A DNA stretch of 64,000 bases, taken from Omphiscola glabra (Eukaryota > Mollusca > Gastropoda > Lymnaeidae). Positions within the stretch are counted from its first letter, which is position 1, and each line of letters begins with the position of its first letter. This document shows, piece after piece, positions 1 to 12,900 of this stretch. The translations under genes and the position numbers were made by a program. The notes beneath the pieces were generated by a model that saw nothing but the letters and a program-made list of their open reading frames with translations, had not been told where the DNA came from and ran no database searches. The stretch spans positions 24,675,618 through 24,739,617 of the forward strand of contig OZ024809.1 of the NCBI GenBank assembly GCA_964017045.1. The letters run 5' to 3'.

Positions 1-450
1 GACAAATATTTATAAAATCAAAGTTATTGGTGAGGGTGACATAAGTCCGTCTTTCTTAAACAACTTCTAATTCACATCAAAAAGGTCAGACTAGAAGTCG
101 AAAACCAATAATCGTACAGGTATTTTTTTTTTACACCTGAAACGATGCTATTGGAAAGTGAAAAAAATACATATGTGTGCCAAAAAATGTGGCCACGTGA
201 TTGAGTTTCATTACTAAGCAACATCGTGTTTGTGAGCTGAGCAAGTTGCAAACGTTTAAAATAGTGTCAAGCAAAAATAAAGCATGTTTTATTGGATTGT
301 GTATATTTGAAGTACAAAATGTATTAAATTCATGGACATTTTAACATTTTATTTGTAAATTTATAAGCTTTAAAAATATGCTGATGGATGTGGCACACTA
401 TTTTAAGTCACACATTTTCACAGAAAGGTTGGATTTAGATCACCTTAGAC
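1..450. other. 5' flank, no feature seen
   Basis: AT-rich sequence without a supported gene. The short open frame that starts near 378 runs into the hAT MITE at 451 and is not a gene. Confidence 0.5.
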
Positions 451-634
451 CAGTGGTCGGGAAATCGCGGCTCGCGAGCCGCATGTGGCTCTTTAGCTAC
501 CTGAGTGCGGCTCTGCTAACTAGCCACAAATCGGGGTTGACTCCGAAAAACATGGTTCTTGATAGATTCTTGAAATGAAAAAAATGCTTTGCTGATTTTT
601 GGCTTTTTTGACTAATGAGTTTTGCCGACTTCTT
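451..634 (+). mobile_element. hAT-type MITE (184 bp) with perfect 8-bp TSD
   Basis: The element starts CAGTGGTCGGGAAATCGC and ends GCCGACTTCTT, an imperfect terminal inverted repeat. It is flanked on both sides by CCTTAGAC (443-450 and 635-642), a perfect 8-bp target duplication as expected for hAT transposons. It has no coding capacity. A related copy lies in the opposite orientation at 22121-22282. Confidence 0.85.
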
Positions 635-1012
635 CCTTAGACAATGAGGTCTGGATGTAGGGCAGTGGTGGGCGAATTGGGGTAAATTACCCCAAATGAA
701 GTAAAGATGGAAATTTTGGGGTTACTGAGGGCTTAATAGATATAAATAAAATTATATATATGAAGAATTTTTATTATTTCTTTTTTACAAATGTTTCCTT
801 CCTGGCACTGTAATGGCCAAACGCAACCAATAACTTGTGTTCACTAGCGTTCACGTTTCGTCTTGTTTACACCATTTTTGCCCAGTCGCCTATATTATCT
901 TAAGCTCAGTGGTGTAACTAAAATTGGTGAGGTTTTCTCATGGTGTCGATTCAACTAGACGTCTCCATGCACCTCCTCCTAGTCAACCTGCTCTGGTGAC
1001 ACTCTGCTCTTG

Positions 1013-1180
1013 TGACAACCTGCTCTGGTGGTACCCTACCCTGGTGACAGTTGACACGCTGCTCTTGTGACAACCTGCTCTGGTGGTACCCTACCCTGGT
1101 GACAGTTGACACGCTGCTCTTGTGACAACCTGCTCTGGTGGTACCCTACCCTGGTGACAGTTGACCCTCTGCTCTTGTAT
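1013..1180. repeat. 55-bp tandem repeat, about 3 copies
   Basis: The phrase TGCTCTGGTGGTACC recurs at 1021, 1076 and 1131, giving a 55-bp period. Shorter variants (CTGCTCTTGTGACAACC) occur from about 985. A related phrase recurs at about 43436-43475. Confidence 0.85.
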
Positions 1181-1251
1181 CAAACGTAGTTGTGTTATAA
1201 AGCCGACTTAATCGAGTTCTGTCAAATTTACTCGTTTTCATTTCTCATGTA

Positions 1252-1352
1252 CCCCATGTGAGGGTGTCTACCCCCTGTGAGGGTGTCTACCCCCTGTGAG
1301 GGTGTCTACCCCCCTGTGAGGTTGACTATCCCCCGTGAGGGTGTCTACCCCT
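1252..1352. repeat. 18-19-bp tandem repeat, about 5-6 copies
   Basis: The unit is CCCCTGTGAGGGTGTCTA with small length changes. Overlapping short open frames across it are repeat artefacts. Confidence 0.85.
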
Positions 1353-1894
1353 CTGAAAATGTCCCGGTACATCCGCTACCCCGCACTCCTAGTGACGCCA
1401 CTGCTTATGCTGAAAACGTCAAGAGATGCAAAGGTTTTCAAAACTGCTCACGAGGAGGCAGTCAAAAAGTTTCTGCCCTTTTTAGCAACTTTTCTTTGCG
1501 AATTGTTAACTCAGAGGAACATGAAATAAAGAATTGAAATCAATTATTCAAACACAAAAACAGTATCCTAATATTCTATTAATTATGTAGCCTTAATTTT
1601 GATCATTTGTTCAAAATTTTAAGAGACTTTTTTTCCCAAAGAAAATATTTTCTTCCGTAATGGAGATTTTAGTAATCTATTTTATGGAATTTATTTTGTA
1701 TTTTTTTTAATGATCGTATTCACCAAATAAGTAGATGAAATAAACAATTTTAAAATTAAAAATGTGTATGCTTTTCTTAACTTTCAAATAAGTGTGGGAG
1801 GGGGGGGGGGGAGGAAAGTGGAGGGTATGGGGAAACGGCGCGTAAAATGTAGTTATTTTGGGGTAATGGCTAAAAAAAAGTTCACCGACCCTTG

Positions 1895-2841
1895 GTGTAG
1901 AAAAAGAAAGGCTTCCAATGCTATCCGTATTTATACAAATTGTCGTTTAAATTTTAAAACAAATTTCATATCTCCATATTCTTTCTGGAAAAAAAATGAT
2001 AGGTTATTGATGTGATCTGTTCCAACTCCTACTTTAGATACGTAACTATCACTTAAAGGATAAAAGATACAATCATGTCCAAAAAAAAAAATCAAACACT
2101 TTATGCCGATAAATTTCTGCATTAACCGCCAAATGTCTTGACATAAAGTGTATTTCGCCATTGGAAACTTTGAGGGAAAAAAAAAATGATCACTTAAAAT
2201 TTTTTTGCGAAGGGCATGGAGCCCATTATTCAGTTTTATGTGGACCTCGGATGACAGAGCACATCTCAGATTTAGATAATGTTTTAACTTACTTTGTTTA
2301 ACTACTAATTTGCCTGAAGTAAAAATAAAATCTAAACCTTTAATTTGTAAGATTAAAATTCTAATATCAAATTTAATTGTTGCTCAGCTAGAAAAACATA
2401 GTTTTCGATGGTTGCCTTAAAGAAAGAGGAATGTAAAATTTTTTTTTTTTTTTTTTAGAGATAGCAAAAGTGAAGAGAGTGAACAAGAGTTTCCAGCCGT
2501 CAGGAAAATTTAACGTCTTAAAAAAATTTTAATTAAAAAAAGTGATGCATTTTTTTGAGCCCTGACCAGAGTTTGAGTTAATGGTTTGAATTCTCATTAC
2601 CTTAATTTTCAAAAGATGGCAACTGTTGATTAACGTCACAACTGTTGATTAAATTAATCACCCCCCCCCCAAGCGCGCATACACACAAAATCGTTTCCCC
2701 CTTGTCTCCGCAAGCTAGAATTGAAAATCCGTACGTAAGAATATCATACACAAACTTGTTGGATAGTTTTTGTTTGATGTCTCTCTCTGTCTTGCTTTCA
2801 ATTTTACATAAATTTGCTACACGTTATACCAGATTTCGACC
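1895..2841. other. Upstream region of the zinc-finger gene, no promoter recognised
   Basis: AT-rich with homopolymer runs. An in-frame TAA at 2809-2811 precedes the chosen ATG by 30 bp. A possible splice acceptor (TTATACCAG, ending about 2832) would allow an upstream non-coding exon. No TATA box or other promoter element is convincing. Confidence 0.4.
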
Positions 2842-3960
2842 ATGGACATTCAAGACAAAAGACTGGTACAGGACTGCGCTGAGATGATTCAAAAGTTGAA
2901 CTTGCAGACAAAAACTAATACCGAAACAATTACCAAGCACCAAAACCAATTTTCAACGTATTTGAGCCTCGGTGATGGAGGGGCAAGGAATCTCTTATCA
3001 TCTGGAGAAATGTCCAAAAGTCTGAGCTGCCTTACAGAACTTAAATCCAATGCGTCCAGAAAAGTGCCCACAGGGTACCCTAACAATTCAGTTAAAAATT
3101 CCGACAGCTATTTGATTTCCCAATCAAAACAAGGGAAACCAACACAGAAGCCCACATCGTTGTCACTAGCAGACAGTGCATTCGGACAGCCCATGAATGC
3201 GGTTATACTACCGGCACAAACGTCACCTGGATTGACTTCATATACGTCCACAATCCCAGCGGTCCCACTCCGATCCTCACAGAATCCTCCAGATGTGTCA
3301 AGACGGATGAGTCAGTTACCGGATGTCGTCCTCGCTACCACCCTGCGACAGACAGCTCCCATACCCTCATCAAAGAAACCACCGGTGCTGCCTCCACCCC
3401 CTGCTGCCCACCTGCCACCGTCTCTACCTTCTCGACCCCCGGCGGCGGCGCCCCGGGTCCTGGGCTCCCCATCTCAATTCATTCCTTACAGATCCGACTC
3501 GTGCCAATCGTCCCCGGGGCCATCAAACCCGTCGACGCCGGAGACCAAAAGGCGATCCCGACCTAATTTTCCCAATTTAAACACACTTTTCCGATCCTCT
3601 GGAACAATCAAGATTGGGAACGCACCCATCCCAATACCTTTATCTCCACCGCTTCTGACTAGGCTTCGAAATTCTCCAACAGAAACTTTAAATCTGAACA
3701 CGGCTGTTCACACGCCATTGAATTCAAGTGTTCCTACGATTGAGATTACTCCAGCGTATATAACGACGTCCTCAAGTGTATCCAGCACGTCTAGTGACGT
3801 GGAAGATGACGTAGAGTTTGTGGACGACTCCGATGTTGCCTCGGTCAGTGAATACGACTTTCAACAAATGAAAATCCCGCAGGACGAACTTTTCATGAGA
3901 CAATCGTGCCAGGAGCTGGTGAAGTGTAGGTCAAGGTCGGGTTGGTTTTTCAAGAAAAAA
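2842..3960 (+). CDS. Exon 1 (residues 1-373): disordered Pro/Ser-rich region
   Basis: The ATG sits in a good context (GACCATGG) with an in-frame stop 30 bp upstream. The first 40 residues look helical and charged; the rest is Ser/Thr/Pro-rich. A polyproline stretch (PPVLPPPPAAHLPP) could bind SH3, EVH1 or profilin-type partners; that is inference. The exon ends after Lys-Lys-Lys with the donor GTAAGT, phase 0. Confidence 0.85.
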
Positions 3961-6900
3961 GTAAGTACTTATAACTTATTGCACATAACACAATTTCGCT
4001 TAGCATCTTTGTAATACACATTTTTTTTAATCAAGGTATGTAACAGAAAAAACAAGAAAAATATTTTAAAACACGCAACTAAACTAAAATGATTTTAAAA
4101 ATAATTATTTAAAGGAAAGGTCACTTTTAGGCAAACTATACAGTCTTCAGGGGAGGTTTATTTTTTAAACATTCAGCTGAGTGTGTCAAAAGTGGATTGT
4201 TTTGGAAGTAAACCTAATGTTATTATGGTCAATTACTTCACAATTCACAAACAATATCTGTTAATAAGACCATTCGTGCATATCTTGCTTTCTTTCTGAG
4301 ATTAAAAATTATTTATAGATTTTTTAGGGGGGGTGGGGGTGCGTTTAAATTTAGAACTTGAAAGCACGCATAGGTCGTTATAGCTCATTTACCAAACTCG
4401 CTGGATTTCTCGCAGACGTCAACCAGTATTGAGAGCTGGGACATAAAACAGAACATCTTTCCGCCAGAACTGGATTCCATTCGCAACCGCTCCATGTCCC
4501 TTGCTGACGTCATCACAAACGCTTTGGTGGTGTACCGAATGTCCAAATCTGGTCAGTGCTTACCTTTTAATGTCGGCCATAGTCAGATTCTGTCGCAAGT
4601 AGTTTGGGGTAGAGAGATTGCAACGCCGAAGTCCATTTGCTATTGTTACACAGGAGGCAAATTATTGAGAGCAATATACGAAGACCTGCTGATGTCATTT
4701 ATATGCATGGCTGGAAGTCAATGAGGTCAATGAGGTGCCAGAGCCATACACATCAGGCGCCAATAATAACCAGCCATTTAGCGGTTTTAAATATGTAATA
4801 GAGAACACACACCAGCCCAAAAAATGTCAGTCAAATTAACTAAGAGACTCGGTAAAGAGGTTTGACCATTATTAGGCCAAACGATATAGATACGCCTTAC
4901 TGTGGTCAAGAAACGTTAGACAATTAGCTTAGGAGTCTAACAAATTACGCTGAACGATAAAGTTTTAAGAAAACGACATTGGAAAGATGTGTCTGTGTTC
5001 ACACGAAATGTAGCGATGAGAGACATCAGTCAGATAAAGAGAAGCATATATCATTTTTTAAATTCATTTAATGCAGTCAATTAAGATGTAAAAATTTCAT
5101 TAATATTTGTTTTACTCTTTGGCGGTCAAGTTACAAAGGGCAAGAAGATACCATCTCACATGCAGGCAAACCCTCCTAAGCCAAGACAGTGCAGCCAATG
5201 TGGCCGCCCCTTTGGTATCCTTAGTGCAAGATACATTTGTGCCAGGTAAGCGGTAACATGTAAGATCATTTATATTTATTTTTGAATTTATAGTAAATTA
5301 CCCTTTCAACACCCATTCCTACCCCCCCCCCACACCCACACATGTTCGCAAACGTCTTTCAAAATAAATCACCAAAGCAAAAAAGTATAATTAAAAAAAA
5401 AAACTGTAACTATTAGAGCTGACGAAATGGACGGCATTGCAGTTTGATTCGAGCATGGAATCATGGTACCAGTAATATGTTACGATCATGGTACCAATAA
5501 TATGTTACGATTGAGTGCACGCTCAAATACATGTATGTCATTTTTTGTTTTTGTTTAGCCATACACATAGGAAATAATGGGAAAAAGGTTAAAATAGTTT
5601 TTCAAGGGACGGGGGAATGCGGGGTTGGGGAGGAGGGGAAATGTGTTTTACTGAATACTTCGTTCTAAATTATGTGATGTTAAACTTTGCGTTATGTTGT
5701 ATGTTGAGATCGGAAGGGTGTTGTAGAACAAACATTTTTTATTTCCTTTTCCCATCATGTATCCTAGTAAAAGTTTTGATTAGAAAAAACAATAGCAAAT
5801 AAAACTTTAAAACAATTAAAAGCAGTACAAAATAAAATTTAAGATATTTCTTTCAAGTGTATGGATGCTTCAAATATGATGGCTGCCTTCATTACTAAAA
5901 TTAAACAATGTCGCAATAAGTTACCATTTTAACATGAATAACTATAACTGCTACATGATACAGTGTGTTTGAGTGTGTGTGAGTGATGGGAGATAATAAA
6001 TTCTTGAGGTCATTCTAAATGAGTGCTTGACATAAAACATCTGTTGCTGCAAAATAAACCCGACAAATACGAGTGTGTTGAGTGGGCTAGTTTAACAGTG
6101 GTGTGTTGGGTGGGCTGGTTTAATTAACTGTGCGTGTTGGGTGGTCTGGTTGAACTGTTGTGTGTTGAGGGGACTAGGTAAACCATTGTGTTGGCTGGTT
6201 TAACAGTGGTGCGCTGATTGGGCGTTTGTTGTTGTTGTTTGTTGGGTGGGCTGGTCTAACTGTTGTGTGTTTGGTTGGCTGGTCTAACTGTTGTGTCTTT
6301 GGTGGGCTGGTCTAACTGTTGTGTGTTTGGTGGGCTGGTCTAACTGTTGTGTGTTTGGTGGGCTGGTCTAACTGTTGTGTGTTTGGTGGGCTGGTTTAAC
6401 TTTGATGGGTTGATTGGGCTTGTTTAACAGTGTTGTGTTGAATGGGCTGGTCTAACTGTTGTGTGTTTGGTGGGCTGGTCTAACTGTTGTGTGTTTGGTG
6501 GGCTGGTCTAACTGTTGTGTGTTTGGTGGGCTGGTCTAACTGTTGTGTGTTTGGTGGGCTGGTCTAACTGTTGTGTGTTTGGTGGGCTGGTTTAACTGTG
6601 ATGGGTTGATTGGGCTTGTTTAACAGTGTTGTGTTGAATGGGCTGGTCTAACTGTTGTGTGTTTGGTGGGCTGGTTTAACTGTGATGGGTTGATTGGGCT
6701 TGTTTAACAGTGTTGTGTTGAATGGGCTGGTTTAACGGTTACGTGTTGAGTGGGCTAATTCAACAGTGATGTGTTGAGTTGGCTGATTTCACAGTCATGT
6801 TTTCGATTGGCTGGTTTAAGTGCTGTTCTTTGATTGGGCTGGTTTAAGTGTATGTATTTAGTGGACTGGTTAAACTGTTGTGTGTTGTTTTGGCCAATTT

Positions 6901-9900
6901 AACTTTCATATGTTGGGTGGTCTGGTTTTACTATTTTGTGCTGAGTAGGCTGGTGTGTGTTGGTTGGGATTTTTGAACTGTTCTGTGTCGAGTTGGCTTG
7001 TTTAACTGTTGTGTGTTGTGAGGGCAGGTTTAACAGTTGTGTCAGTGGCGTGGCTAGGGTTGGTATTCCCTGGTGCCACTCCCACACTCCCCACGACTTC
7101 CACGATGGATTTCTTCTTGTTAAAATAAGTCCATAGTATAACAATGGCAAGAACAAAAACAAATTAATTGAAGGTCAGGAAGTAAATGTATCTAAAAACT
7201 TTAACAACATTAAGTTATTTTTTTTTTTTTGCATTAAATGTATTTTATAAAAAAAATTCCTTTCCTGGTCTTCAAAACTGTAAAACTGTCAATCACGTGA
7301 TCAAAATAAATATCCTTCACTGTATTACTTTTAATTAATAGTAGAGGCAGATAAGAAAGCGTGGAATGTCCCATGGTGGATAGTAAATAGTTCTTGTTAA
7401 GCCTTAATTTTGAAAAGCTCCGCACACATGAAGCCACAAACACACATTTCGCACACATGAAGCCACAGACAGCACACATGAAACAACAGACACAGAGATC
7501 GCACACATAAAGCCACAGACACACAGATCGCACACATGAAGCCACAGACACACAGATCGCACACATGAAGCCACAGACACACAGATCGCACACATGAAGC
7601 CACAGACACACAGATCGCACACATGAAGCCACAGACACACATATCGCACACATGAAGCCACAGACACACAGAACGCACACATGAAGCCACAGACACACAG
7701 ATCGTAAGAAACAATTGAAAGCGTAGAGAGTATTGGAAGAAATTATACCACGTTCCCATTCAGTTATGAATTTTAAAGGAACAAATACTGACTATGCCAC
7801 GACTTTGTGAAATTCAAAATCAGCTGTCTTTAGGCGTCTTCTAAATTTTGGTTATTTCTTTTGAAAGTTCATCTTGTTAAATCTCATCATAGAAAGAGGA
7901 TAATTTTGGAACGGAAATAATAACTCTTCTTCACTTGCTGATAGTAGACTCTTGGGTTGAACACCCCCAAACATATCTGCTACGGTACTTCCTTGATCGC
8001 TGAATGATCTGATCTGGGGTTCAGAATGAAAGCGATCAATACACTCCAGCATCACCCTGGTGTTTTATTCTCACAATCTATTAGTTGTTCTCCAGCCATT
8101 CTCTTCTTAACCTTAATCAACTCTCTACCACTATTGCATCTTGGTCTGATTTTAAAAGTGCATTTTCAATTGCATGTTGTACCAAGTGACAGCGCTTCGC
8201 GTGCAGAAACAATCTTAAGGCCTCTACGTTGGTCCCCACTTTGTCAAGAGTAAAGCCTTTAGTCTGAAGATACTGCTGTGTGTCCTTAAGTATACAGATC
8301 AGCCCAAAGATAAAGGTGGCAGATAAACGTGAAATCACAGACAGCATGTAAAAGAACCTTGTGCTGTATGACAATCGTACTCAAATGTCAAGGGTTGGTG
8401 CTAGTAACGAATCGGCAAAAATATAGATTTTTAAAATATTTCTGGATTTCGATATATTTTGTTTCAAAAATCCTTTTTTACAAAAATTTCAAAAATTAAA
8501 ATTTAATTATTAAAATATATTAGAAAATTTTGTAAATTGTTATTTTGTTTACCCTATTAATAAGTAAAAAGCCTTTTTAAAAAATGTTTTTACTTTTTAC
8601 TAATTTGATTCATGAATCGCCCCAATACATCATATTTTGTATCATTGGAAAGCATAAATTCTCCTCAGAATTTAGATATATATAATATTATTATAGTTTC
8701 CTGTCACCAAAGTTACTTAACATTTCAAGCTGCGTTGAAACATGGTGAAAACGGTGTTTTTATGAACTAATTGTAGGGTCACCTCATTTGTGACGTATCA
8801 ACCCTGAACTTTTAATACATAACGCATTTGCATTGGTTAAATGTGTGGACAATTTACGTGTGATCGGTAATTCTTTTAATGTATTTCGGTTAAGCAGTGT
8901 GTGCTCTGTAAAAATGCAGTTTTTCAATTTGGTGTCACCCAAAGGGATGGTGTCACCCGGTGCGGTCCGCACCCCTTAGCTGCGCCACTGTGTTGTGTGT
9001 GCTGGTTTAACTGTTGTGTGTGGGTGTGCTAGGTAAACTGTGGTGTGTTGATTGGGCTTGTTTTTCTGTTAAGTGTTGGGTGAGCTTTAACTGTTGTGTG
9101 TTGAGTTGGCTAGTTTAACAGTTGTGTTTTTGGTGGGATCTTTTAACAGTCATGTGTTGGCAAGGCTGGTTTAATACTCATGTGTTGGGTAGGTTGGCAT
9201 AACAGCCGTCTGTTCCATTGGCAAGGTTACCAAATTGCGCCCCCTTACCCTTCAAATAATAATGCCAATAATAAAAATAATTAATTTGCAGACTTGTAAT
9301 ATTTAAGATTAAGTTTTGTTAAAAATAAATAAATAAAAAATAAATTAAAAAAATTAAATCTCATAACTTTTATTCTTAGAATTTATTTTGTCTGTAAGTT
9401 TTATTAGTTAAGTATTGGCATTGAATTGAGTATTGACCCTGACTTGAGTAGTGGCCTTGACTTGAGTAGTGGCCTTGACTTGAGTAGCGGCCTTGACTTG
9501 AGTAGCGGCCTTGACTTGAGTAGCGGCCTTGACTTGAGTAGCGGCCTTGACTTGAGTAGCGACCTTGACTTGAGTAGCGTCCTTGACTTGAGAAGCGGCC
9601 TTGACTTGAGAAGCGGCCTACACTTGAGTAGCGGCCTTGACTTGAGTAGTGACCATGACTTGAGAAGCGGCCTTGACTTTAGCTGTATATTGTTTAAACC
9701 CACAGACAGGGCCGACCCTAACAATTGCGGGGCCCTATGCGAAACGGATTGCGCGGGGCCGATTCTGGGTAGAGGACAAGGATAATAAGTGAAAATAAAG
9801 ATTTTGTATTAGAAAATAAATTCGGGGCGGGGCCTATGAAAGTGCGGGGCCCACTGCGGCCGTATAGGTTGCAGTGGCCTATGGCCGGCCCTGCCCGCAG

Positions 9901-12900
9901 ATAAAGTCCCGTAGACAGCCTCACAGCGACACAATGATAATGCCGACAACTCTTGCAACATTTAACGCATAAAGAGCACACTGAGACACAATTTATAACA
10001 CTGCTGAAACCTGGTCTATTTCCAATCGTCTTGACCAAGTCTTGCCATTGCATCAAATAAAGTAAGAAAAAGTGAGGCGTAAGAATTTAGCAGTTCTCTT
10101 TCCTTTTAATTTCAGCATCCATGGTTTCTTTCAGGCATACTTTGAAAAAAAATGGGGGGAGGGGGTGAGGGGGTGTTGTTTCTCTCCTCCCCCCCCCCCC
10201 CCACGGACAAAGTCAAGAGCCCTCCCGGGGAAAAATGTTTTAGAAAATATAATTTTTTAAATAAAAAACGACTACATTTTAATTTTAATAAAATTTTTTA
10301 AAAGTAATAGAAATTTGTTACAGGCTTAAAAAAATCGGTATTTTTATTTATATATATTTTGCAGCTTAACACGTATACAGGTAGTTTAATACAGTGTTAT
10401 TAAAGTCTTTCAACTTGTGAAACTGCAAAATATAAATATTCAAGAACTATATTTAATATACAGACCTTTAAATCGATATATAGCTCTTCCAAAGTATTAA
10501 CCATGCGCAATCCGTATTCAAATTATATTTCATTATAAAACCATAACTGTTAAAATAAGAGATAAGTGTTAATTATAAAATGTATAATATCATCATGGTT
10601 TAAAATAGTTAGTTTTTAGCATACATTTTAATGTAACCGATTTCATCAATGTATATTGAGTTAGATAAAATGAAAACTTAAAAAACGTTATTTAGAGCTT
10701 TAACAATTGCATACTTATAAAGGACGGTTCATCAATTATTATTAAACTGAGTGCGTTTCTAATTTTGTAACACAGTTTGGGGAACAACGATGGTTTGGTA
10801 AAAAAAAAATACTCAGTCTTTATTTATTAAATCCCCCATGGTTTTTCACATTTTATTATCAGAATAATAAACAATCTTCCCGGCTATTTGAACGTATTTC
10901 AAAATTATCTTTTAGATGATAATCCAGTGGAAAGAATATAAAAATAAAGTTAAAAATAAATAAATTCATTAAAAAAAGTAATTAAAAATGCTAGCATTTC
11001 GATTATCTTGCAAATTCCTTTTCTTTGTAGTAATTTAAAATAAATTCTATGGAACGGGTAAAAATGTTTAAAAGTATATCAAAGAGGAAATTTGTAATTG
11101 ATCTGAAGCGAATTATAATAGTTTGAAAATGAAAATCAACATTTCATTTAAAAGAATATTGGGAATTTAAACTTTATTTTTATACGATTTACTCACATAA
11201 AAGCACACATTAATATATATATGATGTCTATTGTGAACAACTCATGGCTTCTTAACATAATCATGCCGGTTATATACGATTTATAAAAAATTCCAATTTT
11301 GAAAACCCATAAAATTGTACAGCTCTTTCTACAACAGAATGATTTTTTCTTTTTGGACTTTGGTAAAACTTGTAAATATTTAGAAATAAACGTATGTTTT
11401 GGCTTTTTGGTTTTTCGTTTCGTTCACATGTAAAATAATTTTAGCAATAATTGTTTGTGATAGATACCTTTTCTGGAAGTAATATTTTTTATTTAAAAAA
11501 AAATATAATTTCGTAAATTAATTTATTTTTTAAGTAGTTAACCCCAAAAATATTAATTTAATAAAAAACTTTAAAAAAACATTACTATTTAGTAACATAA
11601 AAATATATTTGTATAACACACCAGGCCAAGGAGAGACGTCGCTTGACTTTTTGTACCCCCTCCCCCGCTACTTTTCGTTTTTCTCCTTCCGCACCTAGCA
11701 TTCAAAGTTAATTATCAAATATTTGACAGCACAACTTTAAGCCCTTATAATATACTAAGCCCATGCAGCTGTACGGGTTGCATGCAGTGTTTCTTTCAGA
11801 CATTTTCCTCCGGGAGGGCATTTTGGATTTTCGGGGGGGGGGGGGGGGGAGGGCAGTTCCAGTGACCAGAGGCGTGACTAGGGGAGGCAGAGGGGACAGA
11901 TGTCCCCATCAAACAATTTAACGGGGGCACTAAAACGGCCTTTGATAGTATTTAGTTGACGAAGATAATGAGTTTCAGAAATGAAGAGAGGGAAGTGAGA
12001 AAAATGAATCTTGTCCCTTGGCGCCAAACACTCTACCAGTGAATTCTAAGGAGTGCGGATGGGGTCGTCCAGCCAGGTGTCATTTTTTTCTTTATATGGT
12101 GGAGTGTCATTCTAGGACAACTCCAGAGTTTTTATCGTGAAAGAGAGGGCGACAAAATCTTGGCCCACCGACACTGCTACTAGCGGCATCAAAGCTGGCA
12201 AAAATGTTAATCGGGAATTAATGCAAAAATTTAGGGCACCGATGGCTCTTGGGCGGAAGAGGGGTCTCCTATACTGTCATATTTATCGGGAAGTATGACA
12301 GAAATTGAGGGCGCCGATTACTCTTAAGCGGAAAAGGGGGGGGGGTCTGGTGATCACTTCCTCAGAAAATGTTTGAGCATTTCAAAATCAAGTGGAGAAT
12401 TTTGGAATATACCTGAATTCAGTGTTTCTATTAGAATAGATTAGATGGAATTTTTCAAGCGTCCGGGGCAGGCCTATTTGCTCAAAGTACCCCACTTGTA
12501 GCGCGTCCGATGATAATCATTTGGCACAATCCTAGATTCAACCCCATACTGTCATTTTGATTGGCATGAGTGAACAGGGGAGCAGAAATTGCAGGTGCAG
12601 AAAACTCTCAAGAAAAAGCGGGGACGGTGGTCCCCATAGAAATTTTTTTATTATTTCAAAATTAAGTGATGCATTTTGGCACACAGTTGAATTTGATGTT
12701 TATTTCAATTTGGAAGGGGTCATTTCGAAAGTCTGGTGGAAAGCGCCAGAATTAACTATAATAAACATCAGGTACATGTCTAACTAAAGACCGACCGAAA
12801 GTGATTTTCTGATTTCAAACCGAAGCCAAAAGCTTAATCACACTTGCGTCCGAATTTTTTTTTAAAAAGATATTTTGAAATTCATCCACGCATATATTCT

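Larger units (their letters stand above)
663..1894. mobile_element. Probable non-autonomous hAT-like element carrying minisatellites
   Basis: The left end CAGTGGTGGGCGAA and the reverse complement of the right end, CAAGGGTCGGTGAA, match at most positions, and both are followed inward by a block containing TTACCCCAAA. The flanking octamers ATGTAGGG and GTGTAGAA agree at only 5 of 8 positions, so the target duplication is weak. The interior holds the 55-bp and 18-19-bp tandem repeats and no transposase that I recognise. Confidence 0.5.
7043..8990 (-). mobile_element. Degenerate hAT-like element inserted in the minisatellite
   Basis: The left end CAGTGGCGTGGCTAGGG and the reverse complement of the right end, CAGTGGCGCAGCTAAGGGG, form the TIRs. 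The flanks AGTTGTGT and TGTTGTGT agree at 7 of 8, though the flanking array itself contains this phrase. The same TIR type (CAGNGGCGTAGCTAGG) recurs near 11869, 24089, 37939 and 39600. The interior holds transposase remnants and a 29-bp tandem repeat. Confidence 0.75.

Noticed and set aside
4494..4724. Short ORF over exon 2 and intron 2
   Set aside because: Only the part to 4551 is coding; the rest is intron read-through past a GTCAGT donor.
7234..7759. Cys-rich minus-strand ORFs that look like a secreted protein
   Set aside because: 29-bp minisatellite read in three frames, inside a transposon.
9404..9785. ORFs LDLSSG (+) and LLKSRP (-)
   Set aside because: 18-bp repeat, divisible by three, so open by construction on both strands.
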